DNA from: Ischnura elegans
Taxonomy: Eukaryota > Arthropoda > Insecta > Odonata > Coenagrionidae
DNA length: 64,000 nt
Assembly (NCBI RefSeq): GCF_921293095.1
Contig: NC_060248.1
Location: 76,577,243-76,641,242, forward strand
Direction: 5' to 3'
Shown: in pieces, positions 36,934-48,751 of the stretch
Layout: each line of letters begins with the position of its first letter
How positions within the stretch are numbered: position 1 is the first letter of the stretch
Made by a program: the position numbers and the translations under genes
Notes under the pieces: model-generated
Told to the model about the DNA's origin: nothing
Seen by the model: only the letters and a program-made list of their open reading frames with translations
Databases searched by the model: none

Positions 36934-39900
36934 GCATTGCCTAACTTTGTAGAACCACAATCGAAACTTTTTTATCTTATAAGATGACATTGTATCTAAT
37001 ATGCGTATAATCAGTTCAAGTAAAACTTGCATGTGACTTGATTGTTTTTACACTACGGTAAAAGTGAAGGTAGCACGAGATGTCTTTTGCTTAAGATTTT
37101 TTTTGTATCCGTTACTGAGTTGCCATAGACAAAATAAGCAATATTTCAGCTGAAAATTTTATCACACTTTAGGAGCATGTATACCAACATAATTAAAAAA
37201 TATTTGACAGTCGGACTCTCTTAAACCGCGAAATGAAAAATTCCCCTGGTCTTATGAACACATCTCGTATATTTGTAATTTGTTGATTTTTCCTCATATT
37301 ATGAGTCGCTGGTAATAATTGGTGTATCTTCGGTATCTCAGATCTGTAATGCCTAAACTGCAGTCAGATAATGATGGAAGTTTTAAAACTTCATTCCATT
37401 CCACAGTTTTATTGGCCCAACCGGTTCACTCCCTTATTATCTAGGATAACCCTTAATAGGTGGGAATACGCCATGACGTGAGCAATCAAAACTTTGTAAT
37501 GGTAACATTTTTGCTTCCAAATCGTAGACATAAGTATTCTCCTCAATTCACTCAGGCCATGATACTAAATAGGGTCACGGTCGCTCTTCTAGGAAACCTT
37601 GAAAGTCATAGAAATCACAAAGTTATCATTACAAAGTTTATATTATTCCCATCACCGCGTAATTCCTCAAAGTAGCCGTAAATTGCGGAGCCTTCTTTCG
37701 TGTATTACTCTATAACTGATATAAATCATTTTATAACTTTATTTTCATTTCATTTGAACGTGATTCAGTTTTAAATTGCCTCAATCATATTTTTATCATC
37801 TATATAGACGAATTTTCTGTAAAATGCCTACATAATAGCCGAGTTTTCAATTATAACCAAAAAGTTGTGAAATTATGTCCATTATGTCTTGAGGGAAATA
37901 TATACAGGAAAGGGCGACAAATTTCATTGTCATATTTGAGTGGCCCGTTTCCAGTAGGAATGTAGCGTAAAATACCTACATATAAGCCAAGGTTTGAAAT
38001 ATGACTAAACTGCAGCGAAATAATGTGTAATGTATCTTGAGAGCCAGGAAAAAGGTGCCAAATTTCTGTTTCATATATTGATTTGAATACGAAACGATTT
38101 ATCTCCCGCAACCCTCGATTTTGGTCAGCGGAAAAAAATAAATGTCAATCGTCACTGACTGACACCAAAACGACGCACTGTTGCGTTACACTCCTCTGCG
38201 TGAACATGTGACTTTCAAGTATTTATTGGATGGATTAAATGGATTGGTAAGACACAGTCATGATTAGGGAGGATGGTTAACTGCAAATTTTCATAGAAAA
38301 ATTGTATCTTACAATTAGTTGCGAAATCTTCAATAATAGAATGGCTCTGTAAATGGAATCATCTTCTCATATGAAACGAGAGCTCAATTCCACGTAGTTT
38401 TCGTAGAAAATGGTTGGAGTATGGGGAGAATCAAGTACAGATTATTAAAATTTGGAATATTTACACAATGTCAGGACTTTAAACGGCCCATTTATCTCAA
38501 ATTGAATTTTTGAACCCTAGTATAACAGTTACGTAGAAACGCTCATATTTGAGTGGCCACTTTCCTATAGAAATGTAACCTTGAATGTAGCGTGAAGTGA
38601 CCTCACGCCCCCCCCCCCTTCCCTCTTTCGCTTAGTCTGTAAACCCTACGGCCCACCATGCCCTAAGCCCGTGAAAGTGAAGGGGCTGGGAAATATTAAC
38701 CATCATCTTTCCAACCAACCTCTTGAGCGAAATAAATTGCCGGGAGGAAACCCCTAGATTCGTCCGCGTGTGAATCGGAACGTATTCTTCGGGAAGTAGA
38801 AATCATCGGGGGGCGGTGAAAGGCCCCCCTGTGGGACCATTGTGGAGGCGAGGTATGCCTTCGCCTCAGTGAAAGGGGAATCAGGGGACGACGTGATCCG
38901 TTTAACCAAGACTCGAAGCCGCATCCGTGATAAGACTTGAGCAGGCGCCGCGGCGCGGTCATCAAGCGATGCGATTGGGGAGAACGCCGCCTTGCGTCCC
39001 TCATCTCTCGGACGTGGATTGAAAGTGGTTATTGGAGCGAATTATTGTTGGGCTATACTTATCGGTGGGAGCAGCTCAGGAAATTCCCCCCTGCGTGTAT
39101 TCGGTGACGATGTTGTGCAGTTAAGAGGGCGCATGCCTCAAGCTTGATCGGTCTTATTTTGTGACGGTTTACTCCCTTGCGCATTCATCTTAAAATTTCC
39201 ATGGTACATAAAGTACACGAAGATACTCAGGGTACTAGGACTGTTGTTAAAATTTTCCTTTTTCTCTAATGTAAAAAATATGTATCGAAGAAAATAATTT
39301 TTAAAAAGTTAAAATTTTAAAACTTGAGATACAAACAAACCACGGAATACATTATTTACCCTTAAAATTTAAAGACGAAGGCTTCATTTTTACTCGAGTA
39401 ATTTGCCGCCAAAAAAGACCGTTTGAGAAGGGAGGTAATCGTCATCATAAGGAGGTTCTACCTTCGGTATTTCATTCAAAATAATTGGCTTATTTATTTA
39501 GCTGTATTATCTTAAAAGAATCATTTCCATGATTCAAAACATATTTTATTCTGAGCTTGACATAAAACAGTATTAACGCACACATTGGAGTTGTGCGAAA
39601 AGATTCGAGTTTTTGCTACCAATTTTCTGTGGTTACGATTGATGGATATTTTCATTGCAAAGAAATTCAAGCCACATATGACTTTCCCTTTCTAAATTAG
39701 CAAACTTTACGAATTTGTCGAAAAATTTCCAAGTTCTTATTCCCATATTTTATTACTTTGCGATGATGTAAACAATTTGAATGATATTCAATTGAAGTAA
39801 GCAAAACTAATTGTTTATCTAAATTATATTTTAGAACGGTATAAAGGCCTTACATTCACGCAACATACAAATACTTGGATAATTTTCGTACATTTGTGAA

Positions 39901-42900
39901 ACGAATTCTTATAAACATCATGGATCTTCATGGGCATAGAGGAGACAAAAGATTTCATAGTTTTATTATTGTTTAATAGCTTCATTAGATACATGTATTA
40001 GTATACGTAAATCATTTATATTACAAATGAGGAAGTTCACTCCTCTGCTGCGAAGCAGAACCGCTCTTTTGTCGATTGATTTGAGTCGAGAGATACATCA
40101 GTTGGTTAACATATTCGCTTAGGAACCTCCTTAATCGATTTTTGAGTTGGTATTTTTCATCTATAGTCAAGCGGTCGGTTGTCGCTTTGACATCTAAACA
40201 GGGGAATGGGTATTTGGAAACAATTGGATCACTAATTGCATTTGTGCTTACTAGAAAAAAATCTCGATGCGGAAGGGAAAAGGCTATTTCCATCCCCTGG
40301 TACTCGGAGTGGCAAATTGGTTGGGTCGTGGAGCACCAAAGTTAGGGAAACACTACCCTAGATAGTCCGAGTAAATCCACTTTCGGGATAATCCTATTTC
40401 CGACCGGGTTAAGCGCTTGAGAATGCGGCGTCCTTCCTCGTTACTCGCCTCAATCTTTCTGTGGAACTTTTTCATGCCTCAACTGGCCGCATTTTTTGCT
40501 CATTTTTTAAAAACTATAATGATAAGAATTTTTTCTTCCATCAAGCCAAATAACCGGGCGTTTTTGGCAGAATCCTCTCTCCGCTAATTTCTCTGCCCGT
40601 AAGGGAGGACATATTTCCTGAATCCATGCCAGATGCGAAAGGACGTGTTTTCTCCTGAGGCCTTCAATCTGAAGATTCATCCCACGCGCTGTTCTGTGCC
40701 GCAAAATAATATCCTTTACGCCTTCCACTCGAAGAGCGCACTTTCTGACTCCTTAAGACTTTATTCTAAAATTCATTTGGGAAACAACTTTGATACAGTT
40801 AACTGCCAGATGAATAATCTTCCTCTAGTCGTTATTACGTTATCATCTGCAGCCGTGGGAGGGGCCAGAATTAATTCCACATCCCTTGTGGGAGAGTATA
40901 GGGGTTCTTTATTCCACCATATTTGGAATAAAATCTATCAACAACGTCCATTTGTGACGGAGAGATATTTTCCCGTTCATAGCTACGTCCATGTTTGAAA
41001 TTATAGTTCATTTTACGAATGTAAAGTGGCCCAAAAAGTGCTTCCTGACATGGAAAACCTCGCTTCAGACGTGCTCTAATGCTTGCATTGCACGTTTTCA
41101 TTTTTTCCTATAGCTACAAATTTCAATCAAAAAATTTGTGAAATGTTGCCGAACAGATTTTTAAAGGATTTCTATCTATGCCTATTTCTTCCGTTTTTAT
41201 CCATGAATTGCACGAAATATGTTTCATATTTATTCGAAATATCCATTTGCAGACCTTATTGATAAGTCTGAACATTTATCACATAAATTATTAATTTTAA
41301 GTTTTTTCTAGCAGTTTCAAGGTAATATTTGTTGAAGTAGTTTTTCTTTATTTCAAGGTCGTTTAATCGTACGTAAACTTCCACAGTTTTATTGTAAGTA
41401 ATATTAAATACGTTCTTCCGTCTTGCTTTCATCTCATATCCTGTTTTCATGGAAGGAACCGAACGATAATTAAAGGGAGAGCCCCTCTTTCGGGGAGTTA
41501 CTTGATACTTTAAAAATAATGTTATGGAAAAATCAAGGATTCCGATTGCAATCCAGCACTAAATACTCAGATTTTCTGCTGTCATGAGGATTTTGAAACG
41601 TAGCGCCCTTTTTCAAAACCATTCTCTCTGCTAGTAAATGACGTGCTTTCTTCGTTATTTCCATTTTCGTTCCTTATCGTGTTCATATCTCCCCTCTCTC
41701 TACCCAATATGGTGTCAAAATTCCTGCTCTTTCCATTTTTCATCTTTTTTTCTTCCACATTATTCCCCCAAGAGTAAAATTAATTTTTAGTTGCCCAGTC
41801 CTTCATATTTTTATATTTTTCACGCATTCCATTTACTCAATAGAGTAAGAGTATGAAGGAGCATGGGAGAATTGTATACAGCCCCATCTAGGAATTTCAC
41901 CAAAGATTTCTGTTATATTTCCACCGAAACCCTTCATTATTATTGGTGTATGAAGTTTCATATCTCATTATCTATAAGATAAAAATGGACTTTGCAGTGT
42001 CTTTTATTTTATTCCCGTGAAATGTATCTTATTTTTGTACATCAATGTTAAGACTTCTGACGTACTAATGAAATTGCCGCTTTAAGTAATGAGGAGTTGG
42101 AATTTTTGTGTGGATGTCCCAGAAAAGGTTTTATCACCACTGCGGAGTTACTAATTTTTGAGGAAATAATAGGATTACTTTTTTTACCCCTTCACTCTAC
42201 CCCATCTCTATTAGTTTTTTCGTCATCGCTTGCGTGAAGCAGCGTAAATTTTCTCAAGTGCACAGGGATAAGGATTACTTACGCTCATATTGCACCCTGA
42301 GTGCTAACTTGTGTTTGCTCTTAAGAAAATTACCCCGCTTGAATCGTTGCCAGATACAGTGGCCAAATTAGCGTTCCATCGTTAAACCCTTCCCTGAGGA
42401 ATGATACACATTAGAATACTCCTGGGAGATTGATAAAGAGAGAGCAGTCAGGAAGGCATTTGGATACGTTTAGCATTCACGGTAATTAATGTTGCAAATG
42501 CTAATGTAGGTAGATGAGAGAAGTTTGCGGCCTGCGTGCACATCGAAGCGTTCGGCACCGTAAGTGAAGGACTAAATCTGTAGCATTCCCGGCCTTGGAT
42601 GGCATGCATTCGCGGTCAAGGCGGTACCACATCGAGCAAAAGGAAGCGGTGACACTCGGAGGAAAAATTAGGCGCGTATAGAAATATTCTGCGGGTATAT
42701 TCAAGTTCAGCCGTTTTTGGCGCTGTGTGGAAGATGAAATATGAGGGCGCAATTGTAGAAAATTAGTTATCAATATCCCCAAAACCATGCTTAATTTACA
42801 GCTCATGCAGTCTTTTTCGTATTTTTCTCGCTGGAGGAGTTGATTCCGGGAATGGAACTAGCCTTCACCTTGAATATTCCACAACCACATGCCAGTGGCT

Positions 42901-43242
42901 TAGTATGGAGTGTGCTCCAAACTCATCTATCCTAACCAACCATCGGGAAGGGGGCACATCACAGAAGTGACTTCTTTCTTATATCAAGTGCTGAAATTCA
43001 GCCCTGAGTTAAATGATTTTCTTCGCTTGAAATAAACGTGGGTACAAGTCAAAAAAATGTATAGTTAAAAATCAGTGAAATTACGTTCGGAAACTCGTAA
43101 CTCTTTTACGGAATGGTCAGTGAAGAGGATGGGTCTCATGTGTCCGTACTTTTTTCAATTTTAGTCTTTTCGAAGAAACCGAAAACGGATCTCCCCTTTC
43201 TTCAGGGCCAGAAATAATCATAGTCGATACTGAGAACTTATT
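36934..43242. other. Long gene-free interval with one small repeat pair
   Basis: About 6.3 kb without a supported gene. TCATATTTGAGTGGCC plus the following ~30 bases (37939-37985) recurs in diverged form at 38545-38592, so these are two fragments of one repeat. Bases 38610-39020 are GC-rich, with a C run at 38608-38619 and the palindrome GCGCCGCGGCGC. Open frames at 38696-39004 (minus) and 40633-40998 (plus) have no motif or splice context. Confidence 0.4.
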
Positions 43243-43250
43243 GAATGGGA

Positions 43251-43547
43251 CAGTGGCGCAGCGAGGGGGGGGGGGGGATAATCCCCCCCCTCAGAGCTCA
43301 GAGAATTTTTTAAGTTCAATCCATTTTACTTAATTGGATCGATATTACTAATATAATAGTGTAAGGATTTATAAAATATCCCTCAGAGAACCGTAAAACT
43401 CACCATTTTGAACCATTTATCTTAAAATTCCGCAATTTACTCATCTCGCACCTACCGCTTATCCTGGTGGGTATTCCATACCCTCACACCCCGCGGATTA
43501 GTTGCACCTTAACCCCCCCCCAGCCTTAATTCCTAGCTGCGCCCCTG
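43251..43547. mobile_element. hAT-type MITE with perfect 8-bp target duplication
   Basis: GAATGGGA occurs at 43243-43250 and again at 43548-43555, immediately outside the element. The ends are inverted: CAGTGGCGCAGCGAGG on the left and, on the minus strand, CAGGGGCGCAGCTAGGAATT on the right. An 8-bp duplication with ends beginning CAG is characteristic of hAT elements. Runs of 13 G and 8 C lie just inside the left end, and of 9 C near the right end. There is no coding capacity, so it is non-autonomous. Confidence 0.9.
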
Positions 43548-43753
43548 GAATGGGATGCTTGACCCTGCAGTCTTCATCATTCTCAGGTGTGATGGAGTGT
43601 CTCGTGTTTGTTTGATGCGGTTTTTAAACTACAATTAACTCTATGAAATCCATAAGAATGCAGCCGCAGAGTGGCTGAAAGAAGCTGCTAAATTTCTGGA
43701 ATTTCCACTATGTCTTCTCTTTTTGTATCTCAGTTTGGCCGGTATTACTGCAG

Positions 43754-43968
43754 GTCATCAATGGATCTGAAGTGAGAGACTGCATTTCCGGAAAAGCATC
43801 CCGCTGCACAGGCGAATTGTTTAATCTGTTGAATGCCTATAGTACGCGAGTAATATATTTGGGCTGGCTCTATCCACCCCAAATATATTACTCAGGAGCA
43901 AAAAATTGGCAATTTGGAGAACGTTATTCACCAACAGAATTTCCTGAACCGTGCGATCTTATAATAAG
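43754..43968 (+). CDS. Candidate coding exon A of an unrecognised cysteine-containing protein
   Basis: A 215-base open segment is bounded by an acceptor (GTATTACTGCAG) and a strong donor (ATAAG|GTAAAT). It reads VINGSEVRDCISGKASRC, then TGELFNLLNAYSTR, VIYLGWLYPPQIYYSG, AKNWQFGERYS and EFPEPCDLII, ending two bases into a codon. The composition looks like protein, with three cysteines. I do not recognise the family. A perfect 16-bp inverted repeat (43848-43863 with 43878-43893) lies inside the exon. The exon does not join in phase directly to the candidate exon at 45318, so either an exon is missing or the model is wrong. Confidence 0.35.
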
Positions 43969-45317
43969 GTAAATATTTCTATTGAACAGGACTTTAAGTC
44001 CGTGAACACGTTTTTCATAAATCATATGCATTGTCCAAGAAGGTTTTAGAGGAAAAGCCGAATTTCCGCAGATAATTTTCGCATGTCCATCCGTAGGAAC
44101 AAAATTTCAGTATCGCGCACTTGCTGATCAATCATTATGGCATTAATCAATGAGATGAATGAATTAAGGTACAGTTTAAGTGATATTACATTGCCCTGTC
44201 GTATACTCACCAGTACACACTGAATTTTAGTACAACCCATGTTTATGTGTCATAGCAAGGTCATCATGTACTTGACGTAAAATATATCACTTATATTTAC
44301 GACTGAAAGGCTTTTTTATATTTTTTATAGATTTCAGTGCATTTTCAAGGAACAAATTCACTAAATAGATAGAACCATAATTTTTGTTTTTTAGTTTTGT
44401 TAGCTGTGTAAAATCAATTTTAATAGTACCTACTTTTTTCATAAGAAATTGGTAATTTTATCACCGTTTTTGTTGTTTTAAAGAGCCGGATTAGCGCAAA
44501 AGTCCATTTGTGGGCATTTAATTAACTAAAATTTTCCGGAGGGGGACCCCTGAATCCCCCGCGTGGGAGAGCCCTATGATTAGCCCAAGAAGAGGGGCCC
44601 CAATCACCCCAAACCACCCCTGAAAACATCCCGCTGTTTCAACAGCTGAGCATCATGGTCGCGGTTCAAAAATACGGACCACAAATTCATGAAGCATAGG
44701 CCCATAATGTTGTTAACCGTCACCAAGAAGCTCAGCAGTTGAAACCGCTGTTTTGTTTACTAAAATCTGTGGAATGTACAAAGTTATCTTAAATCCACTT
44801 GATATTTCTTGCTTATTTTTGGTACAAAATTATTTTAAGCCATTTCCATCCGTATGATCAAAGATGCTCATATCCACTTTCTACGATTAAAGTAAATCAT
44901 AGCGAGAGAAGTGACTGGTAGCAGCCCTCAGGTTACCATGCGTCACTTGTATAGCGAGGGCCGATGGCTGGTGTTCTTGCGATTGGTCTTACCATCCACT
45001 TCCCGCTTCCCAATTAGTGCTAGAACGAATGATGAGATTAGGCTGTGTGCCTTTCACAATCGAAAACGCTTCTGATGCCATTTGATTGCAATCATTGAAG
45101 TTGCAACAGCGGCGACTGTCATTCAAGGTCAAAATTGGTTTTCAAGATTCCGCTGTCTTCTAATTTGTTTTTGAACCTCGTAAGTTGCTTGTGGGAGCAC
45201 CTTCCTATACTGCTATTTTTTCAAATTTCACTCATTTGTTCGATGATTTGTATCTAGTACGTACGACTTTAATACCTGTCTCATCATCTTTGTATTTCGT
45301 CGCGAAAAAAATAATAG
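43969..45317. other. Possible intron; no other feature
   Basis: AT-rich, with a GC-richer patch at 44520-44640. No exon, repeat end or RNA gene is recognised. Confidence 0.3.
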
Positions 45318-45392
45318 AACAAATTGATTGTTCTCGAAAAGTGTTCCATGACCAGCGTCATTGCCAAGAGTCTGGCTACAATGAGAATCAAT
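45318..45392 (+). CDS. Candidate coding exon of the same unrecognised protein
   Basis: Open segment reading EQIDCSRKVFHDQRHCQ and ESGYNENQ, ending one base into a codon at a GTACGT donor. The acceptor is weak (ATAATAG at 45311-45317), and an alternative upstream acceptor (CTAG at 45257) would lengthen it. Its one leftover base joins in phase with the two leading bases of the exon at 46689, giving a continuous frame. The evidence is cysteine content and phase compatibility only. Confidence 0.22.
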
Positions 45393-45495
45393 GTACGTTG
45401 TTTCACTGATATCTCTTAGGGTATTCTCACAAAAGAGAAGCAACTCTTCAGCCTGTATTTTCACCGTTTAAAAATAAAACGTTATCGCTACCTAC

Positions 45496-45570
45496 CTCTT
45501 CACCTTTTACAGCCGTAAGCAAGGAAACAACTAATATTACTAGAATTAATAAGAAACATACAGTTCGCAC
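45496..45570 (-). CDS. Signal-peptide-like segment, minus strand, initiator missing
   Basis: The minus-strand frame reads VRTVCFLLILVILVVSLL then TAVKGEE and meets a GTAGGT donor. A short basic start, a long hydrophobic core and a small-residue end followed by charged residues is the pattern of a secretory signal peptide. The expected first codon is GTG, not ATG; an upstream ATG in the same frame exists only at 45637-45639 after a non-signal stretch. It may be a decayed first exon of a small secreted peptide gene or a chance frame. Confidence 0.22.
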
Positions 45571-46688
45571 GTTTAATGAGAGCGTTTCAAGAGTCTGGTC
45601 CTTGTTTATTACATATATTTTTTTCACAATTAAAGTCATTTTATGGTGACAATAAAACCTTAATTTTAATGATGACTCTTTGATCTTATGCCAGATTAAC
45701 GCCCTTTGTAATTCACCCTCTTACTTTGTGAAACCCTATCCATGGTTATGTATTACATTGACCAGTTATTCCCAAGCAAATTTCTAAAATTACAGAAAGT
45801 TTGGAAATTTTAGTCAGTATTCTAAAGTCTCTAGTCAAAATTAAAGTTTTATTGGCAGAAGCATTTAGAAAATCCGCAATATATCTAGCTCTATTAGTAA
45901 AGGACTGCAGCTGATGCTTATTCAAGCATGGAATGCCTCATTCTGGATTACTATTGTGATCATGAAACCCAACTTAAATCGCTATTTCAATGATTATAGC
46001 TTTATGTAAATGTTCCATGCTTCCATTAATTTTGAAGTGGGAAACTGGAAAAATACGTGCGGAAGGAAAAAATAGAAAACGCTACTTCTTTTCCTTATTT
46101 TTTCGTTCACATAATTTTTTGAGCTCAAATGTAATTTCAAGGGAGAATCAGGACCAAAAGAAAGTTTTGTGTTACGACTGAGACTCGATCGACATTTTTC
46201 GAAAAAATCATACTCCTTGATATGACGGAATTGCACCATTAATGGTATAACTGTTATGGCATGAATAGATGAATAACTTTGCTACGATCATGCCCAAAAA
46301 TGGATATTAATTTGTTAAAAGATAAATTGTGGTGTCTAATTTAATGATATTTGTGGAATTAGTAATTTAAATTTATGGGCAGTCATTTTTGTTTAACGCC
46401 TAAATTTTGGTGAGTCATTTTTAAGTCTGAAATGTTTTGATTGCTTTTAGACAAATTCTGCTCTATTTATATTTTCATTTTGCTATCATATATCATTATC
46501 ATAGCATTCAAATTCTGCTCTATTCGAATTTTATCCTGCTGACTTGTTTTTCTAATTTTTTCTAACATAACTCTGTGTGTCCGTAATTCGCGTGTTATCT
46601 TGGTTCCCTGAGTTTCAAACACAAGAACGATGAATCTCACTGTTGTTTAGCATGATATCTAACTCTTATATCCTCGAATTTCTTACAG
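45571..46688. other. Gene-free or intronic AT-rich DNA
   Basis: No exon or repeat is recognised; it lies between the candidate exons at 45318 and 46689. Confidence 0.3.
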
Positions 46689-46840
46689 ATACCAAGATTG
46701 ATTACGCACAATCCACGATAGGAACACTAAAGTTTCTCCGTTCCAAAAATCCAAATAAGTTGCTGACATCCGGCTCAATTATAGGTAATCACTACCCCTG
46801 TCACAACGAAAACGACGACCTGAAGGTGCTCAGATGTTGA
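46689..46840 (+). CDS. Candidate terminal exon of an unrecognised small protein
   Basis: Preceded by an acceptor (AATTTCTTACAG), the segment reads TKIDYAQSTIGTLKFLRS, KNPNKLLTSGSIIG and NHYPCHNENDDLKVLRC, with a stop at 46838-46840. A canonical AATAAA follows 21 bases later. Balanced amino-acid use, an acceptor, a stop and a poly(A) signal in this order support a genuine last exon. It joins in phase with 45318-45392. The family is not recognised; paired cysteines near the end suggest a secreted product, but this is inference. Confidence 0.4.
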
Positions 46841-46861
46841 AAAAATATCTCTTAAAAGTCA

Positions 46862-46867
46862 AATAAA
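46862..46867 (+). terminator. Poly(A) signal AATAAA
   Basis: AATAAA lies 22 bases after the stop codon of the candidate terminal exon at 46689-46840, a usable distance for a very short 3' UTR. Confidence 0.4.
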
Positions 46868-47788
46868 AAAGGCATATTAACGACAAATCACAATATATTT
46901 TTCTTTGTTAGGATGTATGTTAATTTACAACAACATCTTTTATTTTAAATGCATATCTCAATTTTATTTTCATGAATACATGTTTGCATTTATTTTGTAA
47001 TATTGATTAAAAAATTATCCCTCATTTTAATTGGGTAAATGTTTTTCTTTACAGTACTTAGCAGCATCAACCGTTTTGACGCCGAGCAGTCATTCCTCTT
47101 CAAACCGCGTTGGATATTCTTCTGTTAATCAAGAATTATACGGAATATAAATATTTTTGTCAGAAAATGAAAGAGACAAACAGTGAATGAAGGGAAAAAA
47201 TTTCCAATGATGATTAGTTCCCTGAACTTTGGCGTACAACTTACCTCATTCTTTCAGTATTATTCAAGTGTATGTTGTATGTTTGTTTCTGTGTATCTAT
47301 TTGAACGGATTATGCTAATATATTATTTGAATGTAAAACAGAAATAATGTGCCATTTTATTTATCTTACCAAGCGCTCGTACAAGAGTGTACCCAGGATC
47401 AAAACTGGGCGCGGGAAATCCATGGTTGTTCAAGTTGTAACATCATTTAAGCATTGAAAAAATGATTGAAACCGCAACCTTTTAAGAAAGCTATAACAGC
47501 ACTTAATTAGTTTTTAATATTACGTATTTGCTTGAAAAAAATTAATTTAGTTACATGCCTTATACTAATATCATTTTTCGTGGGTGCAAAGAAAATTTGT
47601 TGAAAACTTTCATTTCAGTCTAGCCCTGATTTTCCATAAAGACTTTGCGATTTTTTGCTTCTGGGGTGGGGGGGAAGCAGCTTCCCCCTCCTGCCCCTTC
47701 GCCCATGCGCTCATACCTGTTAGTCCCTTGAATTTTGTGTTTCAAGTTGGATAATAATATTTCGTTATTTTCCGTTTTGGGTGAGCCG
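46868..47788. other. Intergenic AT-rich DNA
   Basis: It lies between the candidate small gene and the MITE upstream of Sufu. A short G/C-rich inverted stretch (GGGGGGGAAGC / GCTTCCCCC) lies at about 47670-47688. No gene is seen. Confidence 0.4.
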
Positions 47789-48092
47789 CAGTGCTGTAGT
47801 TGGGAAAAATTTGGGCGGTATCTCACCAGAATTTGCTAGCAGCTGAACATGTATTTTACATCCGGCCGCGATTGAAATGTCGAACTCCAACTCTTATATT
47901 AGTTCCAAGTTGTGCCACGAGATAACTCTGAATAAGTAAATAATCATATCCGATTTTTCTTTCTAAAATCCATTGGAACACTTACAGTGGGGCAATTTTT
48001 TGCAGATTTAAAAAGATAATTTAACCGGTACGCATATAACGTGTTTGGATTTTAGGGGGTACCTTCGCCGTACCGGCCCAACTACAGCACTG
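47789..48092. mobile_element. hAT-like MITE upstream of Sufu
   Basis: A perfect 16-bp terminal inverted repeat, CAGTGCTGTAGTTGGG at 47789-47804 with its complement at 48077-48092, bounds 304 bases with no coding capacity. The flanks GGTGAGCCG (left) and GGTGAACG (right) look like an 8-bp target duplication that has since changed. Ends starting CAG and an ~8-bp duplication fit the hAT superfamily. It ends 507 bases before the Sufu start codon. Confidence 0.8.
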
Positions 48093-48381
48093 GGTGAACG
48101 TTGTATTTATACTATTTTTTTATTAAATCATTACATGTATTATTATTCCCTTATTAATCTTTAACTATTTCGCAGCGAACGGGGTTCGAAACCCCCAGAA
48201 AAGTGTGATTGATATGGTCTTAAATGTATCCCCTCCACATCGAGCGCCTCCTACCGCCCAAAAAATATATGTACCCCTTTCTTATGTGAATTCTTCCTAG
48301 AATAATTTTTATACCATCGGCCTTGATCAGGATCTTCGCAAAAAAATAACTTTGACGTAAACAGCGCTCCCATAGACCGAG

Positions 48382-48476
48382 TGCACCAGTCAAGAGTCCT
48401 CTATCTCCTCTATATTCCCATATAATAACTGGGAGAGTAGTGTTGAGAGAGCAATCTAGAGGACTCTGCACCAGTC
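48382..48476. promoter_or_regulatory. Nested direct and inverted repeats just upstream of the Sufu start
   Basis: TGCACCAGTC occurs at 48382-48391 and 48467-48476 as a direct repeat. Between the two copies, AGAGTCCTCTA (48393-48403) is the perfect inverse of TAGAGGACTCT (48457-48467), with a 53-base loop. The block sits 124 bases before the Sufu ATG, in what should be the promoter or 5' UTR. A regulatory role is inferred only from position; it could be the footprint of a transposable element. Confidence 0.35.
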
Positions 48477-48599
48477 GATATGGCAGTGACCTCTATGAGA
48501 TTTAGTTGGAAACATTTGAAGACGGGAGTCAGCCAATAGTTCGGCTAAAGTGCCACCATCGGCCACGGCGCTGCTGGCGCTGCGGTCTTCCTATTAAAA

Positions 48600-48751
48600 A
48601 TGGAGGAACGGGAGAAGGCAGTTCCCCGAGGGTTACCTCAAAATGTCTTACCTCCTACTCCATTGGGCTTGGAAGCGTTGTACTCCGCCTGTAAAGCCAT
48701 TTATCCTGACCAACCTAACCCTCTGCAAGTTACCGCAGTTGTTAAGTACTG
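48600..48751 (+). CDS. Sufu: Sufu exon 1 (start codon)
   Basis: Codes for residues 1-50 plus two bases of Trp51. The short start MEEREKAVPRGLPQNV is variable in the family; conservation begins at LGLEALYSACKAIYPDQPNP. The donor is TG|GTAAGT, and the split tryptophan codon fixes the phase. Confidence 0.93.

Noticed and set aside
38696..39004. 102-codon minus-strand frame in a GC-rich patch
   Set aside because: Arginine/serine/proline-rich as expected from GC-rich DNA read out of frame; no motif.
40633..40998. 121-codon plus-strand open frame
   Set aside because: No recognisable motif, no splice or poly(A) context, overlapped by an equally open minus frame.
48506..48694. 62-codon frame overlapping Sufu exon 1
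   Set aside because: It is in another frame; the Sufu frame starting at 48600 is supported by homology and splicing.
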